In this document: piece by piece, positions 1 through 9,743 of the stretch | Layout of the letters: each line of letters starts with the position of its first letter | Position numbering within the stretch: position 1 is the first letter of the stretch | Assembly: GCF_000176035.2 (NCBI RefSeq) | Contig: NC_015675.1 | Span: 2,112,001-2,176,000 of the forward strand | Source: Mesorhizobium opportunistum WSM2075 | GTDB taxonomy: Bacteria > Pseudomonadota > Alphaproteobacteria > Rhizobiales > Rhizobiaceae | Length of the DNA stretch: 64,000 bases | Reading direction: 5' to 3' | Made by a program: the position numbers and the translations under genes | The notes under the pieces: generated by a model | Databases searched by the model: none | What the model was told of the DNA's origin: nothing | What the model saw: the letters and a program-made list of their open reading frames with translations, nothing else

Positions 1-434
1 TCTCGGCGCCGGTCCAGATCCTCTACACCGACACGGCGATCCTGGTCGGCATGGCCTATGTCTACCTGCCGCTGATGGTGCTGCCGATCTATGCCAGCAT
101 GGAGAAGCTCGATTTTCGTTTGGTCGAGGCGGGCTATGATCTCTACGCGACACGCTTCAAGGTGCTGCGCAAGATCATTTTCCCGCTGGTCAAACCCGGC
201 GTCATCGCCGGCTCGATCCTGGTTTTCATCCCCGCACTTGGCGCCTATGTGACGCCGAGCGTGCTTGGCGGCGGCAAGAACATGATGCTGTCCAACCTGA
301 TCGAACTGCAGTTCGGCCAGGGCCGCAACTGGCCGCTCGGCTCGGCGCTGTCGATCACGGTGATGATCATCGTCATGGTGGCGCTGCTGGCGTATGTGCG
401 CAATGCCGGCAAGTCGGGGGTGCGTCATGGCTGA
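1..434 (+). CDS. ABC transporter permease, spermidine/putrescine type (5' truncated)
   Basis: The reading frame is open from the first bases of the window, so the gene begins upstream and only about the last 144 residues are present. Hydrophobic segments flank the permease EAA loop (EAGYDLYATRFKVLRKIIFPLVKPG), which contacts the transport ATPase; the text matches PotB/PotH-type inner-membrane permeases. The stop codon TGA at 432-434 overlaps the start of the next permease, which indicates translational coupling. Together with the two following genes it forms the membrane and binding parts of a polyamine-type importer; the ATPase must lie upstream. The exact substrate cannot be read from sequence. 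Family assignment is secure, substrate is inferred. Confidence 0.9.
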   Translation, partial: SAPVQILYTDTAILVGMAYVYLPLMVLPIYASMEKLDFRLVEAGYDLYATRFKVLRKIIFPLVKPGVIAGSILVFIPALGAYVTPSVLGGGKNMMLSNLIELQFGQGRNWPLGSALSITVMIIVMVALLAYVRNAGKSGVRHG

Positions 435-1227
435 CAACTTCTCCATCAAGCACCAGCCGGGGTTCACGGCGATCGCCGCGACCTGCTTCGTCGTGCTCTA
501 TCTGCCCATCATGGTGCTGGTCATCTACGCCTTCAACGCGGCCAGCTCGACATCGGAATGGGGCGGGTTTTCGTTCAAATGGTTCCAGTCGGCGTACCAG
601 AACACGCAGGTCATCGATGCGACGCTGCGATCCTTCCAGATCGGTTCCATCGCGGCGGTGCTTTCGACCATCTTCGCCACCATGGCCGCGCTCGCCACCA
701 CGCGCACGGCATCCTATCCCGGCCTCACCTTCAAATACGCGGCAATCAACCAGCCGCTGATGGTGCCCGAGATCGTCACCGGCGTGGCGCTGCTGATCTT
801 CTTCTCGCGCATCAAGATCTTCACCGGCTATTCGGGGATAGGCTACCTGGTCGCCGCGCATACGGCGTTCTGCATTCCCTTCGCCTACCTGCCGATCCGG
901 GCGCGGCTGGAGAATATGGACCTGACGCTGGAACGTGCCGCAGCCGACCTCTACGCGACGCCGTGGAAGACCTTCCGCCGCATCACGCTGCCGCTTTTGT
1001 GGCCCGGCATCCTGGCCGGACTGATGCTGGCCTTCGTCATCTCGCTCGATGACGTGGTCATCACCGAGTTCGTCAAATCGGGCGGCCAGGACACGCTGCC
1101 CACCTACATGCTCGGCCAGATCCGCCGCGGCATCACACCCGAGATCAACGCGATATCGACCGCTTTCCTGCTGCTTTCGGTCGCGATCGTCACGTTGTTT
1201 TTCTTCGTCAGCAGGAAACGAGACTGA
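427..1227 (+). CDS. ABC transporter permease, PotC/PotI type
   Basis: A 266-residue inner-membrane permease of a polyamine-type ABC importer. The start at 427 (MADNFSIKHQ) is preferred over an upstream in-frame ATG at 394 because it overlaps the stop of the preceding permease and gives the usual short cytoplasmic N-terminus before the first membrane helix (about residues 16-40). Six hydrophobic segments are visible, and the EAA loop (ERAAADLYATPWKTFRRITLP) lies near residue 170-190. It pairs with the upstream permease to form the heterodimeric channel, and the solute-binding protein follows 23 bases later in the same operon. Confidence 0.92.
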   Translation: MADNFSIKHQPGFTAIAATCFVVLYLPIMVLVIYAFNAASSTSEWGGFSFKWFQSAYQNTQVIDATLRSFQIGSIAAVLSTIFATMAALATTRTASYPGLTFKYAAINQPLMVPEIVTGVALLIFFSRIKIFTGYSGIGYLVAAHTAFCIPFAYLPIRARLENMDLTLERAAADLYATPWKTFRRITLPLLWPGILAGLMLAFVISLDDVVITEFVKSGGQDTLPTYMLGQIRRGITPEINAISTAFLLLSVAIVTLFFFVSRKRD

Positions 1228-1250
1228 AACCTGAAATGGGAGTTAGAACG

Positions 1251-2285
1251 ATGAACTGGAAGACAACAGCGACCGCCATGGGGTTGGCGTTGCTCGCATC
1301 GACGGGGCTTGCCCGCGCCGAGGGCGTGCTCAACATCTACAATTGGGGCAACTACACCAGCCCCGACGTGATCAAGAAGTTCGAGGACAAATACAAGGTC
1401 AAGGTGACCATCACCGACTACGATTCCAACGACACCGCGCTTGCCAAGATTCGCCAGGGCGGCACCGGTTTCGACATCGCGGTTCCGTCGCAGACCTATG
1501 TGCCGATCTGGATCAAGGAAGGTCTCGTGCTGGAGACCGATCCAGGCAAGATGGAGAACTTCAAGAACGTGGCGCCGGAATGGGCCAATCCTGAATTCGA
1601 CCCTGGCCGCAAATATTCCGTGCCATGGGCCTGGGGCACGATCGGCGTCGTCGTCAACACCGATGCCTACAAGGGCCCGGCCGACACGTGGGGTATTGTC
1701 TTCAACACGCCGGACGAACTGAAGGGCAAGGTCAATGTCGTCCCGGAAATGGGCGACGTCATCTTCGCGGCGATCAAATATGTCGGCGGCCAGCAGTGCA
1801 CCGATGACAAGGCGGTGCTGAAGAAGGTGCGTGACCTCTTGGTGGCGGCCAAGCCGAACTGGATCGCCATGGAATACAACACCATCGAAAAGATGGGCGC
1901 CGGCGACTTCAAGGCAACCAGCGACTGGAACGGCTCGGCGCTGCGCCAGCGGCTGGCCAACCCGGCCATCCACTACAATTATCCGAAGGAAGGCTTTGGC
2001 CTGTGGAGCGACAACGTCGTCGTCCTCAAGGAAGCCAAGAACGTCGAAAACGCCAAGCTGTTCCAGAACTTCATCATGGATCCGGAAAACGCGGCTGGCC
2101 TCTCGGCCTTCCACCGCTATGCCAACGCCATCACCGGCTCGGACAAGTACATGCCGGCCGACATGAAGGACGCACCGGAAGTCGTCATTCCGGCCGACGC
2201 CAAGCCGAAAGGCGAATTCCAGAAGATGTGCCCGCCTGAAACGCAGGAACTCTACACCAAAATCTGGACCGAGCTGCAGAAGTAA
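1251..2285 (+). CDS. periplasmic polyamine-binding protein, PotD/PotF type
   Basis: A 344-residue extracellular solute-binding protein (family 1/PotD-PotF) that would deliver spermidine or putrescine to the two permeases encoded just upstream. The start at 1251 is chosen because a GGGAG ribosome site lies about 8 bases before it and it gives a clean Sec signal peptide (MNWKTTATAMGLALLASTGLARA, cleavage before EGVLN); an in-frame ATG at 1236 would add five residues. The mature N-terminus GVLNIYNWGNY is the hallmark opening of PotD/PotF proteins, and the Tyr/Asn/Trp-rich segments that shape the polyamine pocket are present. A rho-independent terminator follows directly, so this is the last gene of the transporter operon. 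The ligand is inferred from family. Confidence 0.92.
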   Translation: MNWKTTATAMGLALLASTGLARAEGVLNIYNWGNYTSPDVIKKFEDKYKVKVTITDYDSNDTALAKIRQGGTGFDIAVPSQTYVPIWIKEGLVLETDPGKMENFKNVAPEWANPEFDPGRKYSVPWAWGTIGVVVNTDAYKGPADTWGIVFNTPDELKGKVNVVPEMGDVIFAAIKYVGGQQCTDDKAVLKKVRDLLVAAKPNWIAMEYNTIEKMGAGDFKATSDWNGSALRQRLANPAIHYNYPKEGFGLWSDNVVVLKEAKNVENAKLFQNFIMDPENAAGLSAFHRYANAITGSDKYMPADMKDAPEVVIPADAKPKGEFQKMCPPETQELYTKIWTELQK

Positions 2286-2297
2286 TCGCGACGCGAC

Positions 2298-2333
2298 GGA
2301 CCCGGCGGTACACGCCTCCGGGTCTTTTTTTTT
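2298..2333 (+). terminator. rho-independent terminator of the polyamine transporter operon
   Basis: A 7-bp stem GACCCGG (2299-2305) / CCGGGTC (2318-2324) with a 12-base loop is followed at once by nine T residues (2325-2333). It starts 13 bases after the binding-protein stop and ends 9 bases before the next gene, separating the transporter from the hydrolase genes. Confidence 0.9.
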
Positions 2334-2342
2334 GTTCCGGGA

Positions 2343-3548
2343 ATGGCTTTCATGGACTCCTATCGCAACAGCGATCCGCGGCCGCCGATCATGCAAGGCT
2401 CGCCGCCGGCCATGGTGCCGCCGAAGCTCGACTGGGACAGGCCGCCATGGAACCGCTGGGCGTTCCAGCACATCAGGGAAATTCTGCCGACCGCCGAAGT
2501 CTGGCGCGGCAATGGGCATCGCCACCGCCTCGAACGCGCCGAGGTCGATCTCGACGGGCTGCCGGTCGAGGGCAGCGAGGGTCTGCCTTCGACGCTCGCC
2601 GGGCTGCTCGACGAGACCTACACGGATGGCATCCTGGTGCTCAAAAACGGCAAGGTCGCCTATGAGCGCTATTTCAACGGCATGGACGAGCGCACGCTGC
2701 ATCTGTCGCAGTCGATGGCGAAGTCCGTCACCGGATCGGTGTTCGGCATATTGGCCGACCGTGGCCTGATCGATCCAGCCAAGGCGGTGACCGACTACCT
2801 GCCAGAGCTGAGGGCAACGGGATGGGCCGGGGCCAGCGTCCAGCATGTGCTGGACATGACCACGGGCGTGCGCTTCTCCGAGGAATACACCGACCGCTAT
2901 TCCGACATCGGCCAGGTCGATGTCGCGACCGGCTGGAAGCCGGTGCCGCCAGGCAGCGATCCGGATTTTCGCTGGCCTTCGCACATGTTCGAACTGATCC
3001 TGGGCTTGAAGGACACAATCCGTCCGCACGGAGCGAAATTCGAGTACCGCTCGATCGAGACCGACGTGCTCGCCTTCATCATGGAACGGGTGACGGGCAA
3101 GCGGCTGGCGCAGCTGGTCTCGGAAGAACTTTGGCAAAAGCTCGGCGCCGACGAAAGCGCCTGCTTCACCGTCGACAGCGCCGGCTATGCGCTCGCCGAT
3201 GGTGGTTTCAATGCAACGTTGCGCGACTATGGCCGCTTCGGCCAGATGATCCTCGGCAATGGCAGCGGCATCGTGCCGGCCGAATGGATCGAGACGACAC
3301 GCAATGGCAGGCATGGCCCCGATTTTTCCGCCAGCCTGCCGGAAGGCAGCTACCGCAACCAGTTCTGGATCGAGGATCCCAGCTCGCGCGCGCTGATGTG
3401 CCGGGGCGTGTTCGGGCAGATGATCCATATCGACTGGAACACGGGAATGGTCGTGGTGAAGCTGTCGAGCTATCCGGACTTCAACAACCTCGCCTACTCC
3501 ATGGCGACATTGAAGGCCGTGCATGCCATCGCCGCCGCGTTGAGCTGA
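2343..3548 (+). CDS. beta-lactamase-fold serine hydrolase (class C / 6-aminohexanoate-dimer hydrolase-like)
   Basis: A 401-residue protein of the penicillin-binding/class C beta-lactamase superfamily. The SxxK catalytic motif is S124-M-A-K127 within LHLSQSMAKSVTG, followed by the typical LADRGLIDP helix; a second conserved block EYRSIETDVL lies near residue 235. No signal peptide is obvious, so the enzyme is probably cytoplasmic, as in NylB-like amide or ester hydrolases rather than secreted beta-lactamases. An alternative ATG lies at 2352. A paralogue follows 28 bases downstream, and both sit behind a polyamine transporter but beyond its terminator, so a link to amide substrates is only a guess. 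Fold assignment is secure; substrate is unknown. Confidence 0.85.
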   Translation: MAFMDSYRNSDPRPPIMQGSPPAMVPPKLDWDRPPWNRWAFQHIREILPTAEVWRGNGHRHRLERAEVDLDGLPVEGSEGLPSTLAGLLDETYTDGILVLKNGKVAYERYFNGMDERTLHLSQSMAKSVTGSVFGILADRGLIDPAKAVTDYLPELRATGWAGASVQHVLDMTTGVRFSEEYTDRYSDIGQVDVATGWKPVPPGSDPDFRWPSHMFELILGLKDTIRPHGAKFEYRSIETDVLAFIMERVTGKRLAQLVSEELWQKLGADESACFTVDSAGYALADGGFNATLRDYGRFGQMILGNGSGIVPAEWIETTRNGRHGPDFSASLPEGSYRNQFWIEDPSSRALMCRGVFGQMIHIDWNTGMVVVKLSSYPDFNNLAYSMATLKAVHAIAAALS

Positions 3549-3576
3549 GCCCCCCTAGACTCCAAGAGGAAACGCC

Positions 3577-4755
3577 ATGACCGGTACGACCGTGTTCGAG
3601 ACCCGCTACGGCTTCCGTCGCAACGAGGTGCTGCTCGCCAACTGGCGCGAGAGCCCGTTCAACCGATGGTCGTTCCAGAACCTCGGCGAACTGGTGCCGA
3701 CGGCGCGCGTCACGGCGGCCGGGGGCATCGAGGCCCCGATGCAGGATCTCGGTGGCCTGCTTGGCGAAAAGGTCTCGGTCGCCAGCGCGCCGGAAACGGT
3801 GGCCGAATTTCTCGTCCGCTCCAGCACCGATGCGCTGACGGTGATGAAAGGCGGCAGGACCATTGGCGACTGGTTCGCGCCGCACATGGATTTCGGCGCC
3901 CGCCACATCATCTTCTCGATCAGCAAGTCGGTGACCGCCATCGTTGCCGGCATACTGGAAGCCGAGGGGGTGTTCGATCCGGAAGCGCCGGTGACGCACT
4001 ACATTCCGGAAGCCGCCGGTTCGGCCTATGGCGATGCCAGCGCACGGCATGTGCTCGATATGAGCGTCAGTCTCGATTTCGAGGAAGCCTATCTCGATCC
4101 GGAAAGCGCCTTTGCCCGCTATCGCCGGGCGACGCTGTGGAACCCGGGCGGCGGCACCGAAAGCCTGCGCGAATTCATCCTGACCTTGCAGCGGCTGGCC
4201 GAGCCGCATGGCCAGACCTTCCGCTACCGTTCGCCCAATTCCGACCTGCTCGGCCTGCTGCTGGAGCGCGCCTCGGGCCAGCGCTTCAACGATCTGATGC
4301 GTGAGAAGCTCTGGCTGCCGCTCGGCGCCGTCAGCGAGGCTTCTATCGGCGTCGACATGGAAGGCACGGCACGCACCGCCGGCGGCATTTCGGTGACGCC
4401 GCGCGATCTGGCGCGCATCGGCGAATTGATGCGTCAGGGCGGGGTGGCCAATGGCCGGCGCATCGTGCCGGAGGCCTGGGTGCGCGACACGACCAGCACC
4501 GGCGGCAGTGCGGAAGCCTGGCAGCGCGGCGCCATGCTGCCACTGTTCCCTAGGGGGCGCTATCGCAACAAATGGTACCAGACCGGACACGAGAACGGCG
4601 CCTATTGCGGCATCGGCATCCATGGCCAGTGGCTCTATATCGACCCCAGGACCGAAGTGGTGATCGCCAAGATGTCGTCGCAGCCGGAGCCGGTCGACGA
4701 TGCGCTCGATCTCGAGCTTGTGGCGTTTTTCGAAGCGCTGAGCCGGATGGTCTAA
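3577..4755 (+). CDS. beta-lactamase-fold serine hydrolase, paralogue of the preceding gene
   Basis: A 392-residue member of the same superfamily as its upstream neighbour. The SxxK motif is S114-I-S-K117 (IIFSISKSVTA), and the block YRSPNSDLLGLLLERASG near residue 218 matches the upstream protein's YRSIETDVLAFIMERVTG. Both proteins also share an N-terminal NRW(A/S)FQ-(N/H)-(L/I)-(G/R)E segment, so the pair arose by duplication and then diverged strongly. A GAGGAAACG ribosome site precedes the ATG. No signal peptide is seen. The two are probably cotranscribed. The substrate cannot be inferred. Confidence 0.85.
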   Translation: MTGTTVFETRYGFRRNEVLLANWRESPFNRWSFQNLGELVPTARVTAAGGIEAPMQDLGGLLGEKVSVASAPETVAEFLVRSSTDALTVMKGGRTIGDWFAPHMDFGARHIIFSISKSVTAIVAGILEAEGVFDPEAPVTHYIPEAAGSAYGDASARHVLDMSVSLDFEEAYLDPESAFARYRRATLWNPGGGTESLREFILTLQRLAEPHGQTFRYRSPNSDLLGLLLERASGQRFNDLMREKLWLPLGAVSEASIGVDMEGTARTAGGISVTPRDLARIGELMRQGGVANGRRIVPEAWVRDTTSTGGSAEAWQRGAMLPLFPRGRYRNKWYQTGHENGAYCGIGIHGQWLYIDPRTEVVIAKMSSQPEPVDDALDLELVAFFEALSRMV

Positions 4756-4882
4756 GCGCCTCCTGCCACCAAATTAGCGTGCGCTTTCCTGTGGACCCGC
4801 CGGGCTGACGAAAGCGCGGCGGTTGGCGGACCGGATGTCAGCGCCTATGGTCGCCGCTCTTTTCGAAGCGAGTGGGAATGAC

Positions 4883-7204
4883 ATGGCATCCGACATCAAG
4901 CGCATCGCAGCCATCATCGCGACCGAGATCGCCGCGCGGCCCGAGCAGGCGGCAGCGGCGATCGAACTGCTCGATGAGGGCGCTACTGTGCCGTTCGTTG
5001 CGCGCTACCGCAAGGAAGTGACCGGCGGGTTGGACGATACGCAGCTACGCGACCTTGCCGAGCGGCTCGCCTATCTGCGCGAACTCGATGCACGGCGTGA
5101 CACGATCCTGGGCTCCATCCGAGAGCAGGGCAAGCTGACCGACGAACTCGAGGGCAAGATCATCGCCGCCGCCACCAAGGCGGAGCTGGAAGACATCTAC
5201 CTGCCCTACAAGCCCAAGCGCCGCACCAAGGCCGAGATCGCCCGGGAGCGCGGGCTGGGGCCGCTGGCGGAGGCCATCCTCGCCGATCGTTCGCTCGTGC
5301 CTGCCGAACTGGCGCTGGCCTATGTCAGCCAAGAGGTGGCCGATGCCAAGACCGCATTGGAAGGCGCGCGCGACATCCTGTCGGAACAGTTCGCCGAAAA
5401 TGCCGATCTGGTCGGCAAATTGCGGACCTACATGAAGGAACGCGCCTTTATGCGCGCCAGGGTGGTCGACGGCAAGCAGGAGGCCGGCGCGAAATTCTCC
5501 GACTATTTCGACCATGTCGAACGCTGGGCTAATGTGCCGAGCCACCGCGCGCTGGCCATGCTGCGTGGGCGCAATGAGGAGGTGCTGTCGCTCGATATCG
5601 AGGTCGATGCCGATGACACCTCGCCGGTGAAGCCGGTCGAGCGAATGGTCGCCAATGCCTATGCCATCGGCGGCAGCCTGCCGGGCGACCGCTGGCTGAT
5701 GGAGGTCGCGGGCTGGACGTGGCGGATCAAGCTTTCGCTGCACCTGACGCTCGATCTGATGCGCGACCTGCGCGAACGGGCCGAGGAAGAGGCGATCCAT
5801 GTCTTTGCCCGCAATCTGAAGGATTTGCTGCTCGCCGCGCCGGCTGGCTCACGGCCGACGATGGGGCTCGACCCCGGCATCCGCACCGGCGTCAAGGTGG
5901 CGGTGGTCGACGGCACCGGCAAGGTGCTGACGACGATGACCGTCTACCCGTTCCCGCCGAAGAACGATGTGAGGGGCACGCAGGCGGAACTCGCCAGGCT
6001 CGTTCGCCTGCACAAGGTCGAGCTGATTTCCATCGGTAACGGCACCGGCAGCCGCGAGACGGAGAAGCTGGTGGCGGATATGCTGTCCGACATGCCGTCG
6101 GATGGCGGGCCAAAGCCGCTCAAGGTGATCGTCAGCGAGGCGGGCGCCTCGGTCTATTCTGCATCGGCGACGGCGGCGGCTGAATTCCCCGGCCTCGACG
6201 TGTCGCTGCGCGGCGCGGTGTCGATCGCACGGCGGCTGCAGGATCCGCTCGCCGAACTGGTCAAGATCGAGCCGAAGTCGATCGGCGTCGGCCAGTACCA
6301 GCACGATGTCGACCAGTACCGGCTTGGCCGGTCGCTGGAAGCGGTGGTTGAGGACGCGGTCAACGCGGTCGGCGTCGATCTCAACACGGCTTCGGCGCCA
6401 TTGCTGGCGCGGGTTTCGGGCCTTGGCGCATCGCTGGCCGATGCCATCGTCGCGCATCGCGACGCGACCGGCCCCTTTGCCAGCCGCAAGGATCTGCTGA
6501 AAGTGCCGCGGCTCGGACCTCGCGCGTTCGAACAGTCCGCCGGCTTCCTGCGTATTGCCAATGGCAGCGAGCCGCTCGATGCCTCCTCGGTGCATCCGGA
6601 AGCCTATGGCGTGGCCAAGAAGATCGTCGCCGCCTGTGGGCGGGATGTCCGCGCGCTGATGGGCGACAGCGCGGCGCTCAAGGCGCTCGACCCACGCGTC
6701 TTCGTCGACGAGCGTTTCGGCCTGCCGACGGTGCGCGACATCCTGGCCGAGCTGGAAAAGCCCGGCCGCGATCCGCGTCCCGGCTTCAAGACGGCGACCT
6801 TCGCCGAGGGCGTCGACGACATCAAGGATCTGAAGCCCGGCATGCTGCTGGAAGGCACCGTCACCAATGTCGCCGCCTTCGGCGCCTTCATCGATATCGG
6901 TGTCCACCAGGACGGGCTGGTGCATGTCTCGCAACTGGCCGACCGCTTCATCAAGGACGCGCATGAGGTGGTCAAGGCCGGCGACGTGGTCAAGGTGCGC
7001 GTCGTCGATGTCGACATCAAGCGCAAGCGCATCGCGCTCTCCATGCGCAAGGATGGCGGCGAGGGCGGCGCATCGAGAGGGCCACGCGACAATGGTGGCG
7101 GCAAGCCGGCGCCACGTTCGCCGCTGCCGCAGCGCCAGCCGGAACGGCCGGCCCAGCAAGGCGCGTTTGGCGCCGCGCTGGCGGATGCGCTGAAGCGGAA
7201 GTAG
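4883..7204 (+). CDS. tex: Tex-family RNA-binding transcription accessory protein
   Basis: A 773-residue cytoplasmic nucleic-acid-binding protein. Domain order is the Tex N-terminal helical region (residues about 1-190, with the conserved [17 protein letters not shown] and [19 protein letters not shown]), a YqgF/RNase H-like domain opened by [18 protein letters not shown] near residue 325, a helix-hairpin-helix region near 500-570, and a C-terminal S1 RNA-binding domain ([24 protein letters not shown], about 650-720) with a basic Pro/Gly-rich tail. The start at 4883 gives the family-typical N-terminus; an in-frame ATG at 4823 would add 20 residues of poor conservation. It stands alone and faces the convergent LysR gene, whose stop lies immediately beyond its own. 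Confidence 0.95.
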   Translation: MASDIKRIAAIIATEIAARPEQAAAAIELLDEGATVPFVARYRKEVTGGLDDTQLRDLAERLAYLRELDARRDTILGSIREQGKLTDELEGKIIAAATKAELEDIYLPYKPKRRTKAEIARERGLGPLAEAILADRSLVPAELALAYVSQEVADAKTALEGARDILSEQFAENADLVGKLRTYMKERAFMRARVVDGKQEAGAKFSDYFDHVERWANVPSHRALAMLRGRNEEVLSLDIEVDADDTSPVKPVERMVANAYAIGGSLPGDRWLMEVAGWTWRIKLSLHLTLDLMRDLRERAEEEAIHVFARNLKDLLLAAPAGSRPTMGLDPGIRTGVKVAVVDGTGKVLTTMTVYPFPPKNDVRGTQAELARLVRLHKVELISIGNGTGSRETEKLVADMLSDMPSDGGPKPLKVIVSEAGASVYSASATAAAEFPGLDVSLRGAVSIARRLQDPLAELVKIEPKSIGVGQYQHDVDQYRLGRSLEAVVEDAVNAVGVDLNTASAPLLARVSGLGASLADAIVAHRDATGPFASRKDLLKVPRLGPRAFEQSAGFLRIANGSEPLDASSVHPEAYGVAKKIVAACGRDVRALMGDSAALKALDPRVFVDERFGLPTVRDILAELEKPGRDPRPGFKTATFAEGVDDIKDLKPGMLLEGTVTNVAAFGAFIDIGVHQDGLVHVSQLADRFIKDAHEVVKAGDVVKVRVVDVDIKRKRIALSMRKDGGEGGASRGPRDNGGGKPAPRSPLPQRQPERPAQQGAFGAALADALKRK

Positions 7205-8116
7205 CTACCACGCCAGAACAGCCGGCTCCTTTTCGAGCTGGCCCAGCAGCCAGTCGCGGAAACTGGCGACGGGCATGTGGCCGCGCTTGCCGTGCGGGAC
7301 GACGAGATAATAGGCGCTGCGGCTTTGCATGGGCTGGCCGGGTGCGGGCACGAGCTGACCGCGCTGCAATTCGCCGGCGATGAGGATCAGCGGCAACAAC
7401 GCGACGCCGAGCCCTGCCATGCACGCTTGGGCGGCCGTGCCGAACTGCTCGAACTGCATGCCCGGTCCGGTCGGGGCGCTCAGGCCCTGGTGCTCGAACC
7501 ATTCGGTCCAGGCGCCGGGTCGCGTCGCCATGTGCAGCAGCGGCAAGCGGCCAATATCGGCCGGCGTGGCAATGGCTCGGCCGGCGAGGAATTCCGGCGA
7601 CACCACCGGCGCCACCGTCTCGCGCACCAGGAGCGTCGAGTCCGCCTCCGGCCAATCCGGCAGGCCGTAGTGGATGGCGGCGTCCAGCCTCTCCCGGGCG
7701 AAGTCGAAGCGGCCGACGCGGGTGACGAAGTTGATGGTGATATCGGGATTGTTCTCGACGAAATCGGGGATCATGGGCATCAGCCAGCGCGTGCCGAACG
7801 TCGGCAAGATGGCCAGGTTCAGGATGCCGCTATGTCGATTGCTCATCAATCCAAGGGCTGCGTCGCGCAACTGGCCGAGGGCCGAACGCACGGCGTCGGC
7901 ATAGATTTCGCCGGCTGTCGACAGCCGGACATTGCGGCTGTCGCGCTCGAACAGCCGGCGGCCGAACTGGTCCTCGAGTACCCTGATCTGCCGACTGACC
8001 GCGCCCTGGGTCAGATCCAGTTCCTGCGCGGCGGCGGTGAAACTGCCAAGCCGGGCCACCGCCTCGAAGGCAGCAAGGGCGCTGGTGTTGGGCAAAAGGC
8101 GGCGCTGGGCACTCAT
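7205..8116 (-). CDS. LysR-family transcriptional regulator (GcvA-like), likely regulator of gcdH
   Basis: A 303-residue LysR-type regulator. The N-terminal winged helix-turn-helix (LAAFEAVARLGSFTAAAQELDLTQGAVSRQIRVLEDQ, residues 13-50) is followed by the usual linker helix and a periplasmic-binding-like effector domain from about residue 90; the TFGTRWLMP segment is typical of the GcvA subgroup. It is divergent from the glutaryl-CoA dehydrogenase gene with about 100 bases between the starts, the arrangement usual for a LysR protein and its target. Regulation of gcdH by a lysine- or glutarate-derived effector is inferred from this layout and from known LysR-gcdH pairs, not shown by the sequence. 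Confidence 0.9.
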   Translation of the reverse strand: MSAQRRLLPNTSALAAFEAVARLGSFTAAAQELDLTQGAVSRQIRVLEDQFGRRLFERDSRNVRLSTAGEIYADAVRSALGQLRDAALGLMSNRHSGILNLAILPTFGTRWLMPMIPDFVENNPDITINFVTRVGRFDFARERLDAAIHYGLPDWPEADSTLLVRETVAPVVSPEFLAGRAIATPADIGRLPLLHMATRPGAWTEWFEHQGLSAPTGPGMQFEQFGTAAQACMAGLGVALLPLILIAGELQRGQLVPAPGQPMQSRSAYYLVVPHGKRGHMPVASFRDWLLGQLEKEPAVLAW

Positions 8117-8219
8117 GATCCATTCCTAACGCTCATTGATCGGTGAAGCAATTTCGTTTGATTTTTTGGGACCACGGGCCGATAAGCCGGACTTCACCCG
8201 TTTTGAGGATCAAGAAGCC
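8117..8219. promoter_or_regulatory. divergent LysR-gcdH intergenic control region
   Basis: The 103 bases between the two divergent starts should hold both promoters and the LysR operator. A partial dyad TTGATCGGTGAAGCAA (8136-8151) has the TTG...CAA spacing expected of a LysR T-N11-A type site, but the match is weak and no clear -35/-10 pair can be named. Confidence 0.3.
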
Positions 8220-9416
8220 ATGGCCGCCGACAAGAATGCATTCGTCTGGGAAGACCCGTTCCTGATCGAGGGCCAGCTTTCGGAAGACGAGCGCATGGTG
8301 CGGGACGGCGCGGCGGCCTTTGCCGCCGACAAGCTCGCGCCACGCATCGAGGAAGCGTATCTCGAGGAAAAGACCGATGCCGGCATCTTTCGCGAGATGG
8401 GCGAGGCGGGTCTGCTCGGCATCACCATCCCCGAGGAATATGGCGGGCTCGGTGCCAACTATGTCACCTACGGGCTGGTCGCGCGGGAAGTCGAGCGTGT
8501 CGATTCCGGTTATCGTTCGATGATGTCTGTGCAGTCGTCGCTGGTTATGTATCCGATACACGCCTATGGCTCGGAGGCGCAGCGCAAGAAATACCTGCCG
8601 AAGCTGGCGTCGGGTGAATGGATCGGCTGCTTTGGCCTTACCGAGCCGGATGCCGGCTCGGACCCGGGCGGCATGAAGACGCGCGCCGAGAAGACCGCCG
8701 ACGGTTACAAGCTCACCGGCTCCAAAATGTGGATTTCCAACGCGCCGATCGCAGACGTGTTCGTCGTCTGGGCGAAGTTGAAGGGTGACAACGGCAAGGA
8801 CGAGATCCGCGGCTTCGTGCTGGAAAAGGGCATGAAGGGGCTGTCGGCGCCGAAGATCGGCGGCAAGCTGTCGCTGCGCGCGTCGATCACCGGCGAGGTG
8901 GTGATGGAAGGCGTCGAGGTCGGCGAGGACGCATTGCTGCCCAACGCCAAGGGCCTTGGTGGCCCGTTCGGCTGCCTCAACCGGGCGCGCTACGGCATTT
9001 CCTGGGGCGCCATGGGCGCCGCCGAGGATTGCTGGCACCGGGCGCGCCAATATGGCCTCGACCGCAAGCAGTTCGGCAAGCCGCTCGCCGGCACGCAGTT
9101 GTTCCAGAAGAAGCTCGCCGACATGCAGACCGAGATCGCGCTTGGCCTGCAGGGCTCGCTCAGGGTTGGGCGGCTAATGGATGAAGGCAAGATGGCGCCG
9201 GAGATGATCTCGATCGTAAAGCGCAACAATTGCGGCAAGGCGCTCGACATCGCTCGCCAGGCCCGCGACATGCACGGCGGCAACGGCATCCAGATCGGCT
9301 ACCACGTCATGCGCCACGCGCAGAATTTGGAGACGGTCAACACCTATGAGGGCACACATGACGTGCATGCGCTCATCCTGGGACGGGCACAGACCGGGAT
9401 ACAGGCGTTTTTCTGA
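8220..9416 (+). CDS. gcdH: glutaryl-CoA dehydrogenase
   Basis: A 398-residue acyl-CoA dehydrogenase of the glutaryl-CoA type, which oxidises and decarboxylates glutaryl-CoA to crotonyl-CoA in lysine, hydroxylysine and tryptophan breakdown using FAD. The start at 8220 ([20 protein letters not shown]) gives the usual family length; an in-frame ATG at 8136 would add 28 unconserved residues. Family marks are [34 protein letters not shown], and the catalytic base in [20 protein letters not shown] near the C-terminus, with the GcdH-typical [21 protein letters not shown] stretch. The divergent LysR gene is its probable regulator. An aminoadipate semialdehyde dehydrogenase elsewhere in the window also points to lysine catabolism. 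Confidence 0.93.
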   Translation: MAADKNAFVWEDPFLIEGQLSEDERMVRDGAAAFAADKLAPRIEEAYLEEKTDAGIFREMGEAGLLGITIPEEYGGLGANYVTYGLVAREVERVDSGYRSMMSVQSSLVMYPIHAYGSEAQRKKYLPKLASGEWIGCFGLTEPDAGSDPGGMKTRAEKTADGYKLTGSKMWISNAPIADVFVVWAKLKGDNGKDEIRGFVLEKGMKGLSAPKIGGKLSLRASITGEVVMEGVEVGEDALLPNAKGLGGPFGCLNRARYGISWGAMGAAEDCWHRARQYGLDRKQFGKPLAGTQLFQKKLADMQTEIALGLQGSLRVGRLMDEGKMAPEMISIVKRNNCGKALDIARQARDMHGGNGIQIGYHVMRHAQNLETVNTYEGTHDVHALILGRAQTGIQAFF

Positions 9417-9464
9417 GCCGGTCAGCACCATGTTACCAAAGGCCGCGCGATTGAGGGCCGCCTT

Positions 9465-9604
9465 CCCCCACTCCGTCTCGGCTTCGCCGAGCCACCTCTC
9501 CCCCCTCCGGAGGGAGAGGAAGGGAGCCAGCCGGAATAGGTTCGCGCCTTTCCTCTACCCGATCGGGGGAGAGGTGGCTCGGCGAAGCCGAGACGGAGTG
9601 GGGG
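9465..9604. repeat. long palindromic intergenic repeat with 40-bp perfect inverted arms
   Basis: The arms at 9465-9504 and 9565-9604 are exact reverse complements over 40 bases, separated by 60 bases that themselves contain a small palindrome (CCCTCCGGAGGG). The arms begin and end with C/G runs. The element lies between the convergent-free end of gcdH and the DUF2126 gene and contains no credible gene. It resembles the mosaic palindromic elements known from rhizobial intergenic regions, though its sequence differs from the repeats in the nitrate locus. The remaining bases of 9417-9743 show nothing else recognisable. Confidence 0.85.
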
Positions 9605-9743
9605 TCGAACTGCTCGGGGTCGGGAAGGCTTGGGGCGACGAAACAAGGTGTTCGATTGGGTGCACCGCAACATCCGCTTGGAGATCGGCTACTATCTGTG
9701 TCAGGGTCTAGCGTTCGTTTGAAACGCTGAATTCCGGGGCCCT

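Noticed and set aside
1104..3524. Long open frame of about 800 codons on the minus strand
   Set aside because: It lies antisense to the binding protein and a serine hydrolase with clear motifs; its His/Arg/Asp-rich text is typical of a shadow in GC-rich DNA.
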